From positions 62,001 to 126,000 of the forward strand of contig CAWJSE010000003.1 in assembly GCA_963845445.1 (NCBI GenBank): a stretch of DNA of 64,000 bases. Reading direction: 5' to 3'. Under the pieces are notes generated by a model, which saw nothing but the letters and a program-made list of their open reading frames with translations, had not been told where the DNA came from and made no database searches. The translations under genes were made by a program, and so were the position numbers. The DNA is from JABDBL01 sp963845445. Its GTDB lineage: Bacteria > Cyanobacteriota > Vampirovibrionia > Obscuribacterales > Obscuribacteraceae. Each line of letters opens with the position of its first letter. Position 1 is the first letter of the stretch. Shown piece by piece: positions 18,294 to 26,511 of the stretch.

Positions 18294-19491
18294 AGTTACT
18301 CATAGATAATTCTAATTGATGGAGATGCAGGAAGGAGGCACTGATATCAGGGTGGTCTTTAGGCAATAATTTGCAACGCATTACAAGAGCCCTTCTTAGC
18401 GCGACTCTCGATTGATTATATTTATGTTCCGAGAAGTAGAGCAATCCAAGCACATCGTATGTGGTGGCTAAATCTGGATGTTGGCAGCCCAAAGCGCTTT
18501 GTTGAATATCGATGGCCTGCAAAAGTAACCGCTCAGCTAGTGGATATTTATGTTGTGCTTTGTAGATTTCGGCAAGACCAGTAAAACATTTGGCAATTAA
18601 TGGATGCTTTGGGCCCAAGACTTTGATTCTAATTGCCAACGCCTCATTGTAAAGCGATTCGGCTTCTGCTAGTCTGCCCATATCGCGGTAAAGCCCAGCT
18701 AAATTATTTTTATCGGTAGCAACATAAGGGTGGTTTGGTCCCAAGACAGTTTGATCAATTTCTAAGGCACGCTTATACCTTTGCTCGGACTCGCAGTATC
18801 TTTTTTGGTCGCGATAAACACCGCCCAGATTATCCAGTACTGCTGCTATCTCCAGATCATTGGCGCCCAGTGCCTTTTGCTTAATTGCAAGGGCTTGCTC
18901 GTATAAATCTTCAGCAGCTTTGTATTTACCTTGATCGCGATATAATTTACCCAGACCGTTTATGATCGATGCCCGCTTAATATCATTTGGCTTTTTAATC
19001 GATGTATCCCAGATTTGCAACGCTCGTTTGAACTGTTCCTCTGAGTCGGCATAGCGACCAGCATCACGATAAAATGAAGCCAAGTTATTGACACTGAGCG
19101 GATATTCTTCTCTATGCGTCCCGAGTTTTTGAGCTATCTGAACAGTTTCCTGATAAATTGGCTCCGCCTCTGTATAACGCCCTTGGGTGCGATAAAGTTC
19201 TGCTAAATTATTCAAGGCTTTGGCTCTTCTAAGATCATTCTTTGAAAAATGCTGACACTCAGATAGCGCTATTTGAAATTGCTTTGCTGCTTCGATATAA
19301 TTTCCCATTTTATAGGCCGATTCGCCTTGCCCTATGGCTGTGTAATACGGTGCGCTCTGAATGAGAAGCACAGAAGCCCAAATGATCGAAATACACCAAA
19401 CAGCACGCCGATACCATTTAAACTTAGGGTTAAGCAAAACATGCTGGCGAAAAAGCTGTTGAAAATTGCTCAGTTTGGTTTTAAAATTCAT
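18286..19491 (-). CDS. membrane-anchored kinesin-light-chain-type TPR protein
   Basis: The 401-aa product has one hydrophobic segment (residues 28-48, VWCISIIWASVLLIQS). About eight 42-residue TPR units follow (AEPIYQETVQIAQKLG, ALEIDQTVLGPNHPYVATDK, NNLAGLYRDMGRLAEAESLY and similar). This 42-residue unit is the kinesin-light-chain type, a protein-binding scaffold. It probably faces the periplasm or cytoplasm from an N-terminal anchor; the partner is unknown. The next gene downstream in the same direction is the hydrolase remnant on the opposite strand, so transcription ends here. Confidence 0.8.
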   Translation of the reverse strand: MNFKTKLSNFQQLFRQHVLLNPKFKWYRRAVWCISIIWASVLLIQSAPYYTAIGQGESAYKMGNYIEAAKQFQIALSECQHFSKNDLRRAKALNNLAELYRTQGRYTEAEPIYQETVQIAQKLGTHREEYPLSVNNLASFYRDAGRYADSEEQFKRALQIWDTSIKKPNDIKRASIINGLGKLYRDQGKYKAAEDLYEQALAIKQKALGANDLEIAAVLDNLGGVYRDQKRYCESEQRYKRALEIDQTVLGPNHPYVATDKNNLAGLYRDMGRLAEAESLYNEALAIRIKVLGPKHPLIAKCFTGLAEIYKAQHKYPLAERLLLQAIDIQQSALGCQHPDLATTYDVLGLLYFSEHKYNQSRVALRRALVMRCKLLPKDHPDISASFLHLHQLELSMSNSK

Positions 19492-19526
19492 TGTTGCTCT
19501 GCCATATACGAAGATCCAACTAATAT

Positions 19527-20027
19527 CTATTCAAACCGACCAGCATCAATCATTGCGAAAATAAAATTCGGAATGAGAGAAATAAAAAATGCGAGTACTA
19601 GTAGTGCAAATCCTATAAAAAATCGACTGCCTATGCCCAGTCTTCGATTTAATATTGGAATAACAAAATCTGCTGTTGGAAAAAATATAGCATGACCAAT
19701 TAAAATGACACCACTGAGATAACCAGTAAAAGACAAAATATTTTGCACAAAATTGACCAATGCTTCTAAGTTGCAGAGGGAATTAACTTTGACTATACCG
19801 TTTGTAGTAACATCCCTTATTCGCATTTTGCCGGTGCTATCTACGACACTTATTGAGAGGCGGCCAGCTCTATCCTGAGCTTTAACAATTGTGTGTTGCC
19901 GCCTCTCGCTTTGGTTTGGAATGATGAGCACAATAATGGAAAAGGAAAGAACCAGTAACAGCAAAAAGCTGTGTACAAACCATGGATGCGAGATATTATG
20001 TAAACTGCATTTAAACAAATAAGTCAT
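19527..20027 (-). CDS. small multi-pass membrane protein, unknown function
   Basis: No family recognised. The start at 20027 is chosen because AGGAG lies 8 bases upstream; the frame is open further to 20099 but with poor sequence. The 166-aa product has about four hydrophobic segments (residues 18-36, around 95-115, 120-135 and 145-162) and a short soluble stretch between the first two (AQDRAGRLSISVVDSTGKM). It lies 35 bases upstream of the TPR gene on the same strand and may be co-transcribed with it. Confidence 0.55.
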   Translation of the reverse strand: MTYLFKCSLHNISHPWFVHSFLLLLVLSFSIIVLIIPNQSERRQHTIVKAQDRAGRLSISVVDSTGKMRIRDVTTNGIVKVNSLCNLEALVNFVQNILSFTGYLSGVILIGHAIFFPTADFVIPILNRRLGIGSRFFIGFALLVLAFFISLIPNFIFAMIDAGRFE

Positions 20028-20303
20028 AGTATTAACTCCTGGATAAAGTGCTGCTGCCAAAAGCAAGCTGCGGTCAACCCGCCTATGCCGATGGCGCACG
20101 CTATCTCCAAATGTGGTATTTAGTAATTAGTAAGATAAGAAGTATGGATATAGATCTATTTCAGGCAAAGAGCTTAGCAGTATAACTATTGTCAAGAAGT
20201 CATTAAATAGGCTTTGCTTCTTTATATTGACTCAATGCTCTTTGGGCAAAATAGCTAAAATCAATCGGTTAAGATATAGTCTGGCAGTGGAGAAATAAAA
20301 TTC

Positions 20304-20975
20304 GTGACTCAAAAGTTATGGAGTGAAGTTGACCAATATATTGAGGATGCTCTAATGCATTCCGACACCGCCCTGGATTGGGTTTTGCAATCTATCGCTG
20401 AGGCAGGATTGCCAGCAATTAGTGTCTCGCCACCACAAGGGAAGTTTTTGCACCTGCTAGCACGTATCCAATGTGCCCGCAGAATTTTGGAAATAGGAAC
20501 TTTGGGTGGTTATAGTACTATTTGGCTGGGACAAGCTTTACCTAAAGATGGAAAATTAATTACCCTTGAAATAGACGCAAAGTGCGCTGAAATAGCTGGT
20601 GCTAATATTGAGCGGGCTGGACTATCAAAGATAGTTGAGCTGCGTTTAGGGCCGGGAGTGGATACTCTATCAAAACTCGTTGATGACGGCAGCGCGCCAT
20701 TTGATTTGATCTTTCTTGATGCTGATAAATCTGGTTACCCAGACTATTTAAAGTGGTCACTCAAGCTTTCACGTCGCGGCACAGTGATCGTTGCAGATAA
20801 TGTTGTAAGAAATGGAGCGGTCGTAGATGCCACTACAGATGATGCCAATGTAATTGGCGTGCGCCGGTTCAACGAATTGCTTAGCGCGGAACCGCGTATA
20901 AGTTCAACCACTATTCAAACAGTGGGTAATAAGGGCTATGACGGGTTTAGCTTTATACTCGTCGTTGCTGATTGA
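20304..20975 (+). CDS. class I SAM-dependent O-methyltransferase
   Basis: The 223-aa product matches the cation-dependent O-methyltransferase family (caffeoyl-CoA/catechol type). It has the SAM-binding motif RRILEIGTLGGYSTIWLGQA, the acidic residue after beta-2 (ITLEIDAKC), and the metal-site residues in DLIFLDADKSGY and VIVADNVVRNG. The family uses a divalent cation and methylates hydroxyl groups of catechol-like substrates; the substrate here is unknown. The start is GTG at 20304 with GGAGA about 9 bases upstream. It stands alone between two minus-strand genes. Confidence 0.88.
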   Translation: MTQKLWSEVDQYIEDALMHSDTALDWVLQSIAEAGLPAISVSPPQGKFLHLLARIQCARRILEIGTLGGYSTIWLGQALPKDGKLITLEIDAKCAEIAGANIERAGLSKIVELRLGPGVDTLSKLVDDGSAPFDLIFLDADKSGYPDYLKWSLKLSRRGTVIVADNVVRNGAVVDATTDDANVIGVRRFNELLSAEPRISSTTIQTVGNKGYDGFSFILVVAD

Positions 20976-21027
20976 TTACCAAATATTCAGAAGAGCGGTT
21001 TGCTTCGACTCTAGAACTGCTATGTTT

Positions 21028-22086
21028 TTATAAGGTTGGCTTTTGAGAATTATCTGCATTAGACAAGGAAGCTGTGTCTTTGACAGGCGCAGGCGTAGGA
21101 AGACCAGCAGATGAGGTAGAAGTAGCTGATGCATTAGGCGAAACAGACTCATCTATATTATGTTTATCAAATGAATCACTTTTGGATTTCACTTCGCCTT
21201 GCACAATCTCATTGGAGGTTGTTGCTGATTGCTTGTCCTGTTGCGCAGATTGATCTGCAGTCGAAATTATTTGATTGTCTGAAGCTTTGTTAGCATCGGC
21301 AGCATGATTTGCAATTTGCTGTGCTAATAATTCGGCATAATCAGTCAAATGAGTGGCTGCGTCTGGTTTTCCCTCTAATTTAAGTACTTGTGCCAGCTTA
21401 TTGATACTGGCAATAAACTGAGGACTACGCGATCCGTAGGTCTTTTCCTGGATCGTCGAAGCACGCCTTAAAGCATCTTCCGCCAAATTATATTTGCGCT
21501 GAGTTTTATATGTTTCAGATAATCGATCTAAATTTTCTACAAGTTCAGGCGAATTTTTTCCTACTAGTTTTTCTTCTGCGGATATAGACTGCGTGTAAGC
21601 CTGCTCAGCAGCCGGTGAGTTCTGGTTAGCCTGGTAAGTATCAGCCATCTGATGAAATGTATTAGCTAGTGCTCTGGTAGCAACCTTTCTGTCTGAATCT
21701 TTAGCGTTAGTGCTGGAGGCGATAGATTTAAGAGCAGAGGCTGTACCTTCACTCGGAAATAATTCAGCATATTTCGCCGCTGTTTGAGTATCGGTGATTG
21801 TAGATAAAGCAATTATTGCTGCTTTTTTCTCGGGCTCAGAGCCAATTAAATGTGGTATGAATTGACCAACCGTCTGCGTTTCTTGCAATTTCAATTGCGC
21901 TTGATTATTTGTATAAGCGAAATACAACCCAATACCGGAAATAAGAAGCCCAGTAATAAGCGGAGTAGTGGCCGAGATAATATCCCAAAAGTCTTTTCTG
22001 GGTCCCGCTTTCTTTTGCAAAGCTGCAATTTTCTCGGCTAATTCAGCATGTTCCTGCTCTAGCGCAGCTAAGCGTTCATTTTCCAT
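21028..22086 (-). CDS. coiled-coil, membrane-anchored TPR protein
   Basis: The 352-aa product opens with a short coiled coil (ERLAALEQEHAELAEKIAAL). A single membrane segment follows (TPLITGLLISGIGLYFAYT), then a helical region with kinesin-light-chain-type TPR units (YTQSISAEEKLVGKNSPELV, then ALRRASTIQEKTYGSRSPQF). A low-complexity Ser/Ala/Gln/Asp tail of about 90 residues ends it. The AAGG site before the ATG is good. It resembles the TPR protein at 18286-19491 in type but not in detail. Function unknown; a scaffold is likely. Confidence 0.65.
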   Translation of the reverse strand: MENERLAALEQEHAELAEKIAALQKKAGPRKDFWDIISATTPLITGLLISGIGLYFAYTNNQAQLKLQETQTVGQFIPHLIGSEPEKKAAIIALSTITDTQTAAKYAELFPSEGTASALKSIASSTNAKDSDRKVATRALANTFHQMADTYQANQNSPAAEQAYTQSISAEEKLVGKNSPELVENLDRLSETYKTQRKYNLAEDALRRASTIQEKTYGSRSPQFIASINKLAQVLKLEGKPDAATHLTDYAELLAQQIANHAADANKASDNQIISTADQSAQQDKQSATTSNEIVQGEVKSKSDSFDKHNIDESVSPNASATSTSSAGLPTPAPVKDTASLSNADNSQKPTL

Positions 22087-22191
22087 ATTCTTACCTTCAA
22101 CGAATTATTAGGAAGACTAGCATGGAGTACAGAAATACTTAAACTAGCAAATGATCCTCGAACCCTCATACGGCGGAGAATCGTGAGCTTA

Positions 22192-22557
22192 CTAAGCTAT
22201 TTGCTTTTGCGAACCTGATTGCACAATTTCAACTAGTTTATCAAAGGCAGGTCGGTCATTAATTGCTAAGTCAGCTAACATTTTTCTGTTTAGCGTAATG
22301 TTTGCCTTCAATAAGCCATTTATAAAATTGCCATAAGTCAAACCCTTCATGCGGCAAGCAGCATTAATACGTACAATCCACAAACTACGAAAATCACGCT
22401 TACGTTTACGTCTATCGCGATAAGCGTTTTTCCAAGCTTGCATAATTGCTTGATTGGCAGCAATAAATAAACGTGATTTAGAACCACGAAAACCTTTGGC
22501 ATACTTGATGATTTTTTTGTGGCGCTTTTGCAAAACATTGCCGCGTTTTACTCGCAT
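22192..22557 (-). CDS. rplT: 50S ribosomal protein L20
   Basis: The 121-aa product is L20 of normal length, with the basic N-terminus (RGNVLQKRHKKIIKYAKGFR), the RLFIAANQAIMQAWKNAYRD segment and ANITLNRKMLADLAI near the end. L20 binds 23S rRNA early in large-subunit assembly and in many bacteria represses its own operon. An AGGAGA site precedes the ATG. It is the last gene of infC-rpmI-rplT, the conserved order. Confidence 0.97.
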   Translation of the reverse strand: MRVKRGNVLQKRHKKIIKYAKGFRGSKSRLFIAANQAIMQAWKNAYRDRRKRKRDFRSLWIVRINAACRMKGLTYGNFINGLLKANITLNRKMLADLAINDRPAFDKLVEIVQSGSQKQIA

Positions 22558-22575
22558 GATAAGTCTCCTGCTTCT

Positions 22576-22785
22576 TTAACCAATATACTGCGGATAGGGG
22601 AAAAGCTCTTGCACATTTTTCTTTTGGTCTTTTGTGAGAGCTGCCCAACCACGCAAATTGCGTTTTTTATTAGCCGACATCCACTCGTTCAAGTGCCTTT
22701 TACCAGATTGTCTGCGCAAAATCTTGCCGGTACCGGTAATTTTAAAGCGCCTGGCTGCGGCTTTATTAGTTTTCATCTTTGGCAT
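22576..22785 (-). CDS. rpmI: 50S ribosomal protein L35
   Basis: The 69-aa product from the ATG at 22785 (GGAG upstream) matches L35 (MPKMKTNKAAARRFKITGTG, then RHLNE). A longer frame to 22848 gives 21 extra residues unlike L35 and is rejected. It lies 18 bases before rplT and 34 bases after infC. L35 is a small subunit-interface protein of the large subunit. Confidence 0.96.
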   Translation of the reverse strand: MPKMKTNKAAARRFKITGTGKILRRQSGKRHLNEWMSANKKRNLRGWAALTKDQKKNVQELFPYPQYIG

Positions 22786-22819
22786 AGCGAACTCCAACCA
22801 ATTACAACAAAATGAAATT

Positions 22820-23419
22820 TCACTCAGACTTTGGATCGATACGTTCAACCAAAGTAGGCTTACCCTTCTGTGGGATGGGCGAAATGATCATGATAACACT
22901 TTTGCCCTCAAGTCGGGGTTCTCTGTCCAGTATTCCTAAATCTTTAAGGTCTTCAGCATAGCGCTGCATCAGTGCCATAGCCAATTGTTTGTGCTGCATT
23001 TCTCTACCACGCAGAAGTATAACTACCTTAACCTTGTCGCCGTCATCTAGGAATTTATGTCCGCTTTTAACTTTAACCTGATAGTCATGCTCTTCAATCT
23101 TGTAGCGCATCTTTACTTCTTTGACGTCGACAATATGATGCTTCTTTTTGGTTTCTCGCAAACGTTTTTTAGTCTCGAATTCATACTTATGAAAATCTAA
23201 AATTTTCGCTACCGGCGGTACGGCGTCCGGTTGCACTACTAGTAAGTCATATCCTCGTTCTCGCGCTGTTTGCAAGGCTTCCCTGCTGGGCACTATACCA
23301 AGCTGGGCGCCTTGTTCATCAATCAAACGTACTTCGGGATAGCGAATCCGTTCGTTAAGCAATGGTTGGTCGCGTCGTTCTTCTGGACGACGGAAATTTC
23401 CTTTATCCGATGTGTTCAA
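22820..23419 (-). CDS. infC: translation initiation factor IF-3
   Basis: The 199-aa product has both IF-3 domains: N-terminal (LNERIRYPEVRLIDEQGAQL, then ALQTARERGYDLLVVQPDA) and C-terminal (VKEVKMRYKIEEHDYQVKV, then VVILLRGREMQHK). IF-3 binds the 30S subunit and rejects non-standard start codons. The start is TTG at 23417-23419 with GAGGT upstream. A rare start codon for infC fits the known IF-3 self-regulation through start-codon discrimination. The start lies only 29 bases from the mature 3' end of tRNA-Leu. Confidence 0.96.
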   Translation of the reverse strand: MNTSDKGNFRRPEERRDQPLLNERIRYPEVRLIDEQGAQLGIVPSREALQTARERGYDLLVVQPDAVPPVAKILDFHKYEFETKKRLRETKKKHHIVDVKEVKMRYKIEEHDYQVKVKSGHKFLDDGDKVKVVILLRGREMQHKQLAMALMQRYAEDLKDLGILDREPRLEGKSVIMIISPIPQKGKPTLVERIDPKSE

Positions 23420-23448
23420 GCTTACCTCGTTTTAAAGTGTCAAAAATT

Positions 23449-23530
23449 GCCGAAGGTGGGAGTTGAACCCACAAGAGCGTAAGCTCACTACGACCTGAAC
23501 GTAGCGTGTTTGCCATTTCACCACTTCGGC
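23449..23530 (-). tRNA. tRNA-Leu (anticodon CAG)
   Basis: On the minus strand a 7-bp acceptor stem GCCGAAG/CTTCGGC closes a class II cloverleaf with a long variable arm (TGAGCTTACGCTCT). The anticodon stem CTACG/CGTAG holds the loop TTCAGGT, anticodon CAG, and the T-arm contains GTTCAACTC. CCA is not encoded. It sits between rpsR and infC with no terminator visible on either side. Confidence 0.95.
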
Positions 23531-23570
23531 TCAAAATCAAATGCAAAAACTCGCTCATCTAGTTTGGAGA

Positions 23571-23807
23571 TTAACCTTCAGCAGTGTAAGGCATCAAAGC
23601 AATATCACGTGCTCTTTTGATAGCAACGGTGATTGTCCGTTGATGGCGAGCGCAATTACCACTAATGCGTCTGGGCAATATTTTGCCGCGCTCGGTAACG
23701 AACTTTTTAAGCCTATTAGCGTCTTTATAATCAACTACATCAACCTTGTCAGCACAAAAGCCACAGGCTTTCTTTCTTCTGATGGCTGAATCTTGCATTG
23801 GGTGCAT
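23571..23807 (-). CDS. rpsR: 30S ribosomal protein S18
   Basis: The 78-aa product is S18 (KKACGFCADKVDVVDYKDAN, then RLKKFVTERGKILPRRISGN, then ALMPYT). It keeps two cysteines near the N-terminus (CGFC), as in zinc-type S18. AAGGAG lies 5 bases before the ATG at 23807. S18 binds S6 on the 30S platform, and here rpsF, ssb and rpsR stand in the conserved order. Confidence 0.96.
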   Translation of the reverse strand: MHPMQDSAIRRKKACGFCADKVDVVDYKDANRLKKFVTERGKILPRRISGNCARHQRTITVAIKRARDIALMPYTAEG

Positions 23808-23841
23808 CCTTACTCCTTAGAAATAAATACTATCAACATAA

Positions 23842-24102
23842 TTAAAATGGAATCTCATCGTCTGAGGCAAAAATTGAAGCCAAATCGTCGCCATTGCCAG
23901 CAGCGTTTGCTTTAGGCGCAGCAAAAGCACCGGTTTTGGTCGGTGCCAAGGACGGCTCTTCTGCAGTATAGGCACTATTGGCCAACTTGGCTAAGCTGCT
24001 AGAAAGATTTTCTACATTAACAGCATCGATCTCAACATCGCGCCGTTTTTGGCCTTCGGCAGTAACAAAATTGTTAATTTGCAAGCGACCTTCCACAACC
24101 AC
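23842..24102 (-). CDS. ssb: single-stranded DNA-binding protein, C-terminal piece (frameshifted)
   Basis: The end of the OB-fold (VVEGRLQINNFVTAEGQKRR) is followed by a flexible Ala/Pro-rich tail finishing in the acidic tip DDEIPF. SSB uses that tip to recruit partner proteins. The piece joins the upstream one if a single A is restored in the A-run (T-run 24112-24116 on the plus strand). The merged gene 23842-24314 would encode 157 aa, normal for bacterial SSB. Confidence 0.9.
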   Translation of the reverse strand: MVVEGRLQINNFVTAEGQKRRDVEIDAVNVENLSSSLAKLANSAYTAEEPSLAPTKTGAFAAPKANAAGNGDDLASIFASDDEIPF

Positions 24103-24314
24103 CGGATCACCTTTTTAATTTCGTTAGCTGTTCGCTCAGCTAAATCGCGCCAGGCTGTTATTTTCACCGGCGTACTTTCTGGCTGAGCGTCAGCGCGCGG
24201 TATAGATTCTACAGCGATAAAAAACTCTGTAACTGCAGTGTTATTGTTTGGCGTAAAGCGCTTTTCGGGGGCTTTAATAACCTTACCACTAACAACAATT
24301 TTGCTTAAGCTCAT
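24012..24314 (-). CDS. ssb: single-stranded DNA-binding protein, N-terminal piece (frameshifted)
   Basis: MSLSKIVVSGKVIKAPEKRF, then AVTEFFIAVE and VKITAWRDLAE are the first strands of the SSB OB-fold, which coats single-stranded DNA as a tetramer. After ANEIKK the frame shifts. The sequence has five A where six would give KKGDPVVVEGRLQ and continue into the downstream piece. The remaining 30 residues of this frame do not resemble SSB. Because ssb is normally essential, a base-calling error is much likelier than a pseudogene. GAGG precedes the ATG. Confidence 0.92.
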   Translation of the reverse strand: MSLSKIVVSGKVIKAPEKRFTPNNNTAVTEFFIAVESIPRADAQPESTPVKITAWRDLAERTANEIKKVIRWLWKVACKLTILLLPKAKNGAMLRSMLLM

Positions 24315-24345
24315 AATTTAGCCTCTATTAGCATAACCATAAATA

Positions 24346-24684
24346 CTAGCGGAAATTACTTGTGGCTGGTACAGCATCTTCGGGCTCATAAACAATGATT
24401 AGCGAGCGAAGAATATCTTCAGATATAGTCATCATGCGCTTGACGGTAGCGACACTACTGGGAGTAATGCTAAAAATAGTAGAAACATAATAGCCATCTT
24501 TCATTTTGTTGACTTCGTATGTTAAACGACGTCGTCCTTTCTTGTCTGTAGACTCTACTTTACCGCCTTGCGTTTTTATATATTCGTCTACTGAGTTAGC
24601 AATACGATCAGCAGCCTCTTCATCAACAGTAGGCTTGATAATGTAAGTAACTTCGTAAGTAACTGCAGCTTTTTGATCCGTCAA
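24346..24684 (-). CDS. rpsF: 30S ribosomal protein S6
   Basis: The 112-aa product matches S6 (YEVTYIIKPTVDEEAADRIA, then KGRRRLTYEVNKMKDGYYV, then ILRSLIIVYE). The start is TTG at 24684 with a GGGGGA site 5 bases upstream. First gene of the rpsF-ssb-rpsR cluster. The roughly 300 bases upstream should contain its promoter. Confidence 0.95.
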   Translation of the reverse strand: MTDQKAAVTYEVTYIIKPTVDEEAADRIANSVDEYIKTQGGKVESTDKKGRRRLTYEVNKMKDGYYVSTIFSITPSSVATVKRMMTISEDILRSLIIVYEPEDAVPATSNFR

Positions 24685-24990
24685 GATTCCCCCTTAAGTA
24701 AATCGTTCGATTTCTAGTCACATTAAATAGCAAACTGAATAAAATAAAAATGCCCGTTCTTCGCCTTTGATATTTAGGCAAAATACTACTGCTTCTTAAG
24801 CAAAGCAAAACAGGTTTTCAATTTTACCATATATAAAGTGGACTTAAACCCATTTGTATAAGTTATATAAGCAGTTATCAAGCAATGGTTATTCGGATTT
24901 TGCCGCTCGATCATCTGTTAGTGGCAACCTTATTATGACGCCTTGTTCGATAAGACTATGGTGTAGCTTAATTATTAGCTTGAGTCATTA
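24685..24990. other. intergenic region upstream of rpsF
   Basis: 306 bases between the convergent-side end of the MFS gene and rpsF. It is AT-rich and presumably carries the promoter of the ribosomal cluster. I see no hairpin terminator, tRNA or convincing small gene. Confidence 0.4.
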
Positions 24991-26373
24991 TTACACACCA
25001 ATAAGAAGGGGGGAGATTTCTTCTAAAACTTTGCCTTTGGTTTCTTCTCCCAGAATAAAAGTAACAATAGCAGCAGCCACAAAGGCCCCTGCCCCCAAAG
25101 CAAAAACGCCGGGTTGGCCGCAAGCGGGTAAAACTAAGCCCACAACGTAAGGACCAATTAAGGCTCCTATCCGTCCTAAAGCAGAAGCAAAGCCTGCGCC
25201 AGTTGCCCGCAATCTTGTGGGATAAAGATCGGGTGTATAAGCATAAAGTGCACACCACATGCCATACATAAAAAATTGCATCATGAAACCAAAAAGAATT
25301 ACTTGCGTCAAATTAATGGCATTGCCGTAAAGATAAGCTGAAAAAGCACTACCTAGCAAAGTGAAAATCATAGACGGCTTCCGTCCCCATACTTCAACCA
25401 ATTTAGACAAAGCGAGAAAACCAGGTATGCCAGCCAAAGACATTAAAACAAGGTAAAGACTGGACTTAGTAAGCTCATAACCTTTGGCGGCAAGCAAAGC
25501 ACCTAGCCAAGTGGTTAAGCCGTAAAAGCCCAGCAAGGCAAAAAACCAAAGACTCCACAACATAACAGTACGTTTGCTTAAGCCTGGTTTAAAAAGTTCG
25601 AACAAACTTGCTCCTCCCAAAGTCTCAGTTCCTCTAGAGAGCATTAGCTTGGGTTCTGGCAAAGGTTTACCACTAGCTTTGCGTACATTATATTCAATTG
25701 CGGTCAGCACTTCATTGGCCAATTGTGTTTGTCCCTTAGCTTCTAACCAACGAGGAGACTCAGGTATTTTGCGACGAACAAAAAATACAAATAAAGCTGG
25801 GATAGCTTCAGCAATGAAAAGCATTCGCCAACCACCTATTGGTATAAGAACATAGGATAAAATTCCTGCTGCGATGAAACCTAGTGGCCAAAAGCCTTCT
25901 AAATAAGTTAACATTTTGCCTCGATGTTTAGCCGGAATAAATTCAGAAACTAATGCCAGCCCTGCTACAGGTTCCATAGCCATGCCAATGCCAAGCAAAA
26001 CTCGGCATGCCATAAGCATTTGTATATTTGAAGCCAGGGCGCACAGAAAGCTAGTTATACCCCAGCCAACCATGCTCCATTGCAACACTCGCAAGCGGCC
26101 ATAGCGATCGGCCAATAAACCTGCGCAAGAAGCACCAAAAAACATACCAATAAAAGTCATGCTTCCCAATAAACCTGTCTGAGCAGTATTTAAGCTAAAT
26201 TCTGTTTTGATTGATGCTAAAGCAAAAGTCATCATGGCTATATCAATACAATCAAAGAAAAAAGCCGAACCGATAATAAGCATCAACTTAGTTTGATAGC
26301 TGGTGAAGGGCAAACGCTCTAATCGCTCCGCTGCGGTATACGATTGAATCGTTTTAGTCAGGATAGGGGTCAT
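24991..26373 (-). CDS. MFS transporter (sugar/aromatic-acid:H+ symporter type)
   Basis: The 460-aa product has about 12 membrane segments. Two MFS signatures are visible: GASCAGLLADRYGRLRVLQ between segments 2 and 3, and EVWGRKPSMIFTLLGS between 8 and 9. PESPRWLEAKGQ in the central loop is typical of the sugar-porter/NiaP/AAHS group. The ATG at 26373 has GGAG 8 bases upstream; an in-frame TTG one codon earlier is rejected. The substrate cannot be told; an organic acid, aromatic acid or nicotinate is possible. Monocistronic, divergent from the secreted repeat protein. Confidence 0.88.
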   Translation of the reverse strand: MTPILTKTIQSYTAAERLERLPFTSYQTKLMLIIGSAFFFDCIDIAMMTFALASIKTEFSLNTAQTGLLGSMTFIGMFFGASCAGLLADRYGRLRVLQWSMVGWGITSFLCALASNIQMLMACRVLLGIGMAMEPVAGLALVSEFIPAKHRGKMLTYLEGFWPLGFIAAGILSYVLIPIGGWRMLFIAEAIPALFVFFVRRKIPESPRWLEAKGQTQLANEVLTAIEYNVRKASGKPLPEPKLMLSRGTETLGGASLFELFKPGLSKRTVMLWSLWFFALLGFYGLTTWLGALLAAKGYELTKSSLYLVLMSLAGIPGFLALSKLVEVWGRKPSMIFTLLGSAFSAYLYGNAINLTQVILFGFMMQFFMYGMWCALYAYTPDLYPTRLRATGAGFASALGRIGALIGPYVVGLVLPACGQPGVFALGAGAFVAAAIVTFILGEETKGKVLEEISPLLIGV

Positions 26374-26511
26374 CAATAATGCTCCATTGCCAAAAATTGG
26401 ATTGATAGATTATATAAGAGCAACCCAAAAACCCCCGCAATCGCATATAATTGTCAAGATAATTTTCAGTTTATTTAATATTGGGAGCAAAATTATCAAA
26501 AGGCGACACCC

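Noticed and set aside
24012..24314. ssb as a pseudogene
   Set aside because: One missing A in a run restores a complete SSB with its DDEIPF tip; similar errors occur throughout the window.
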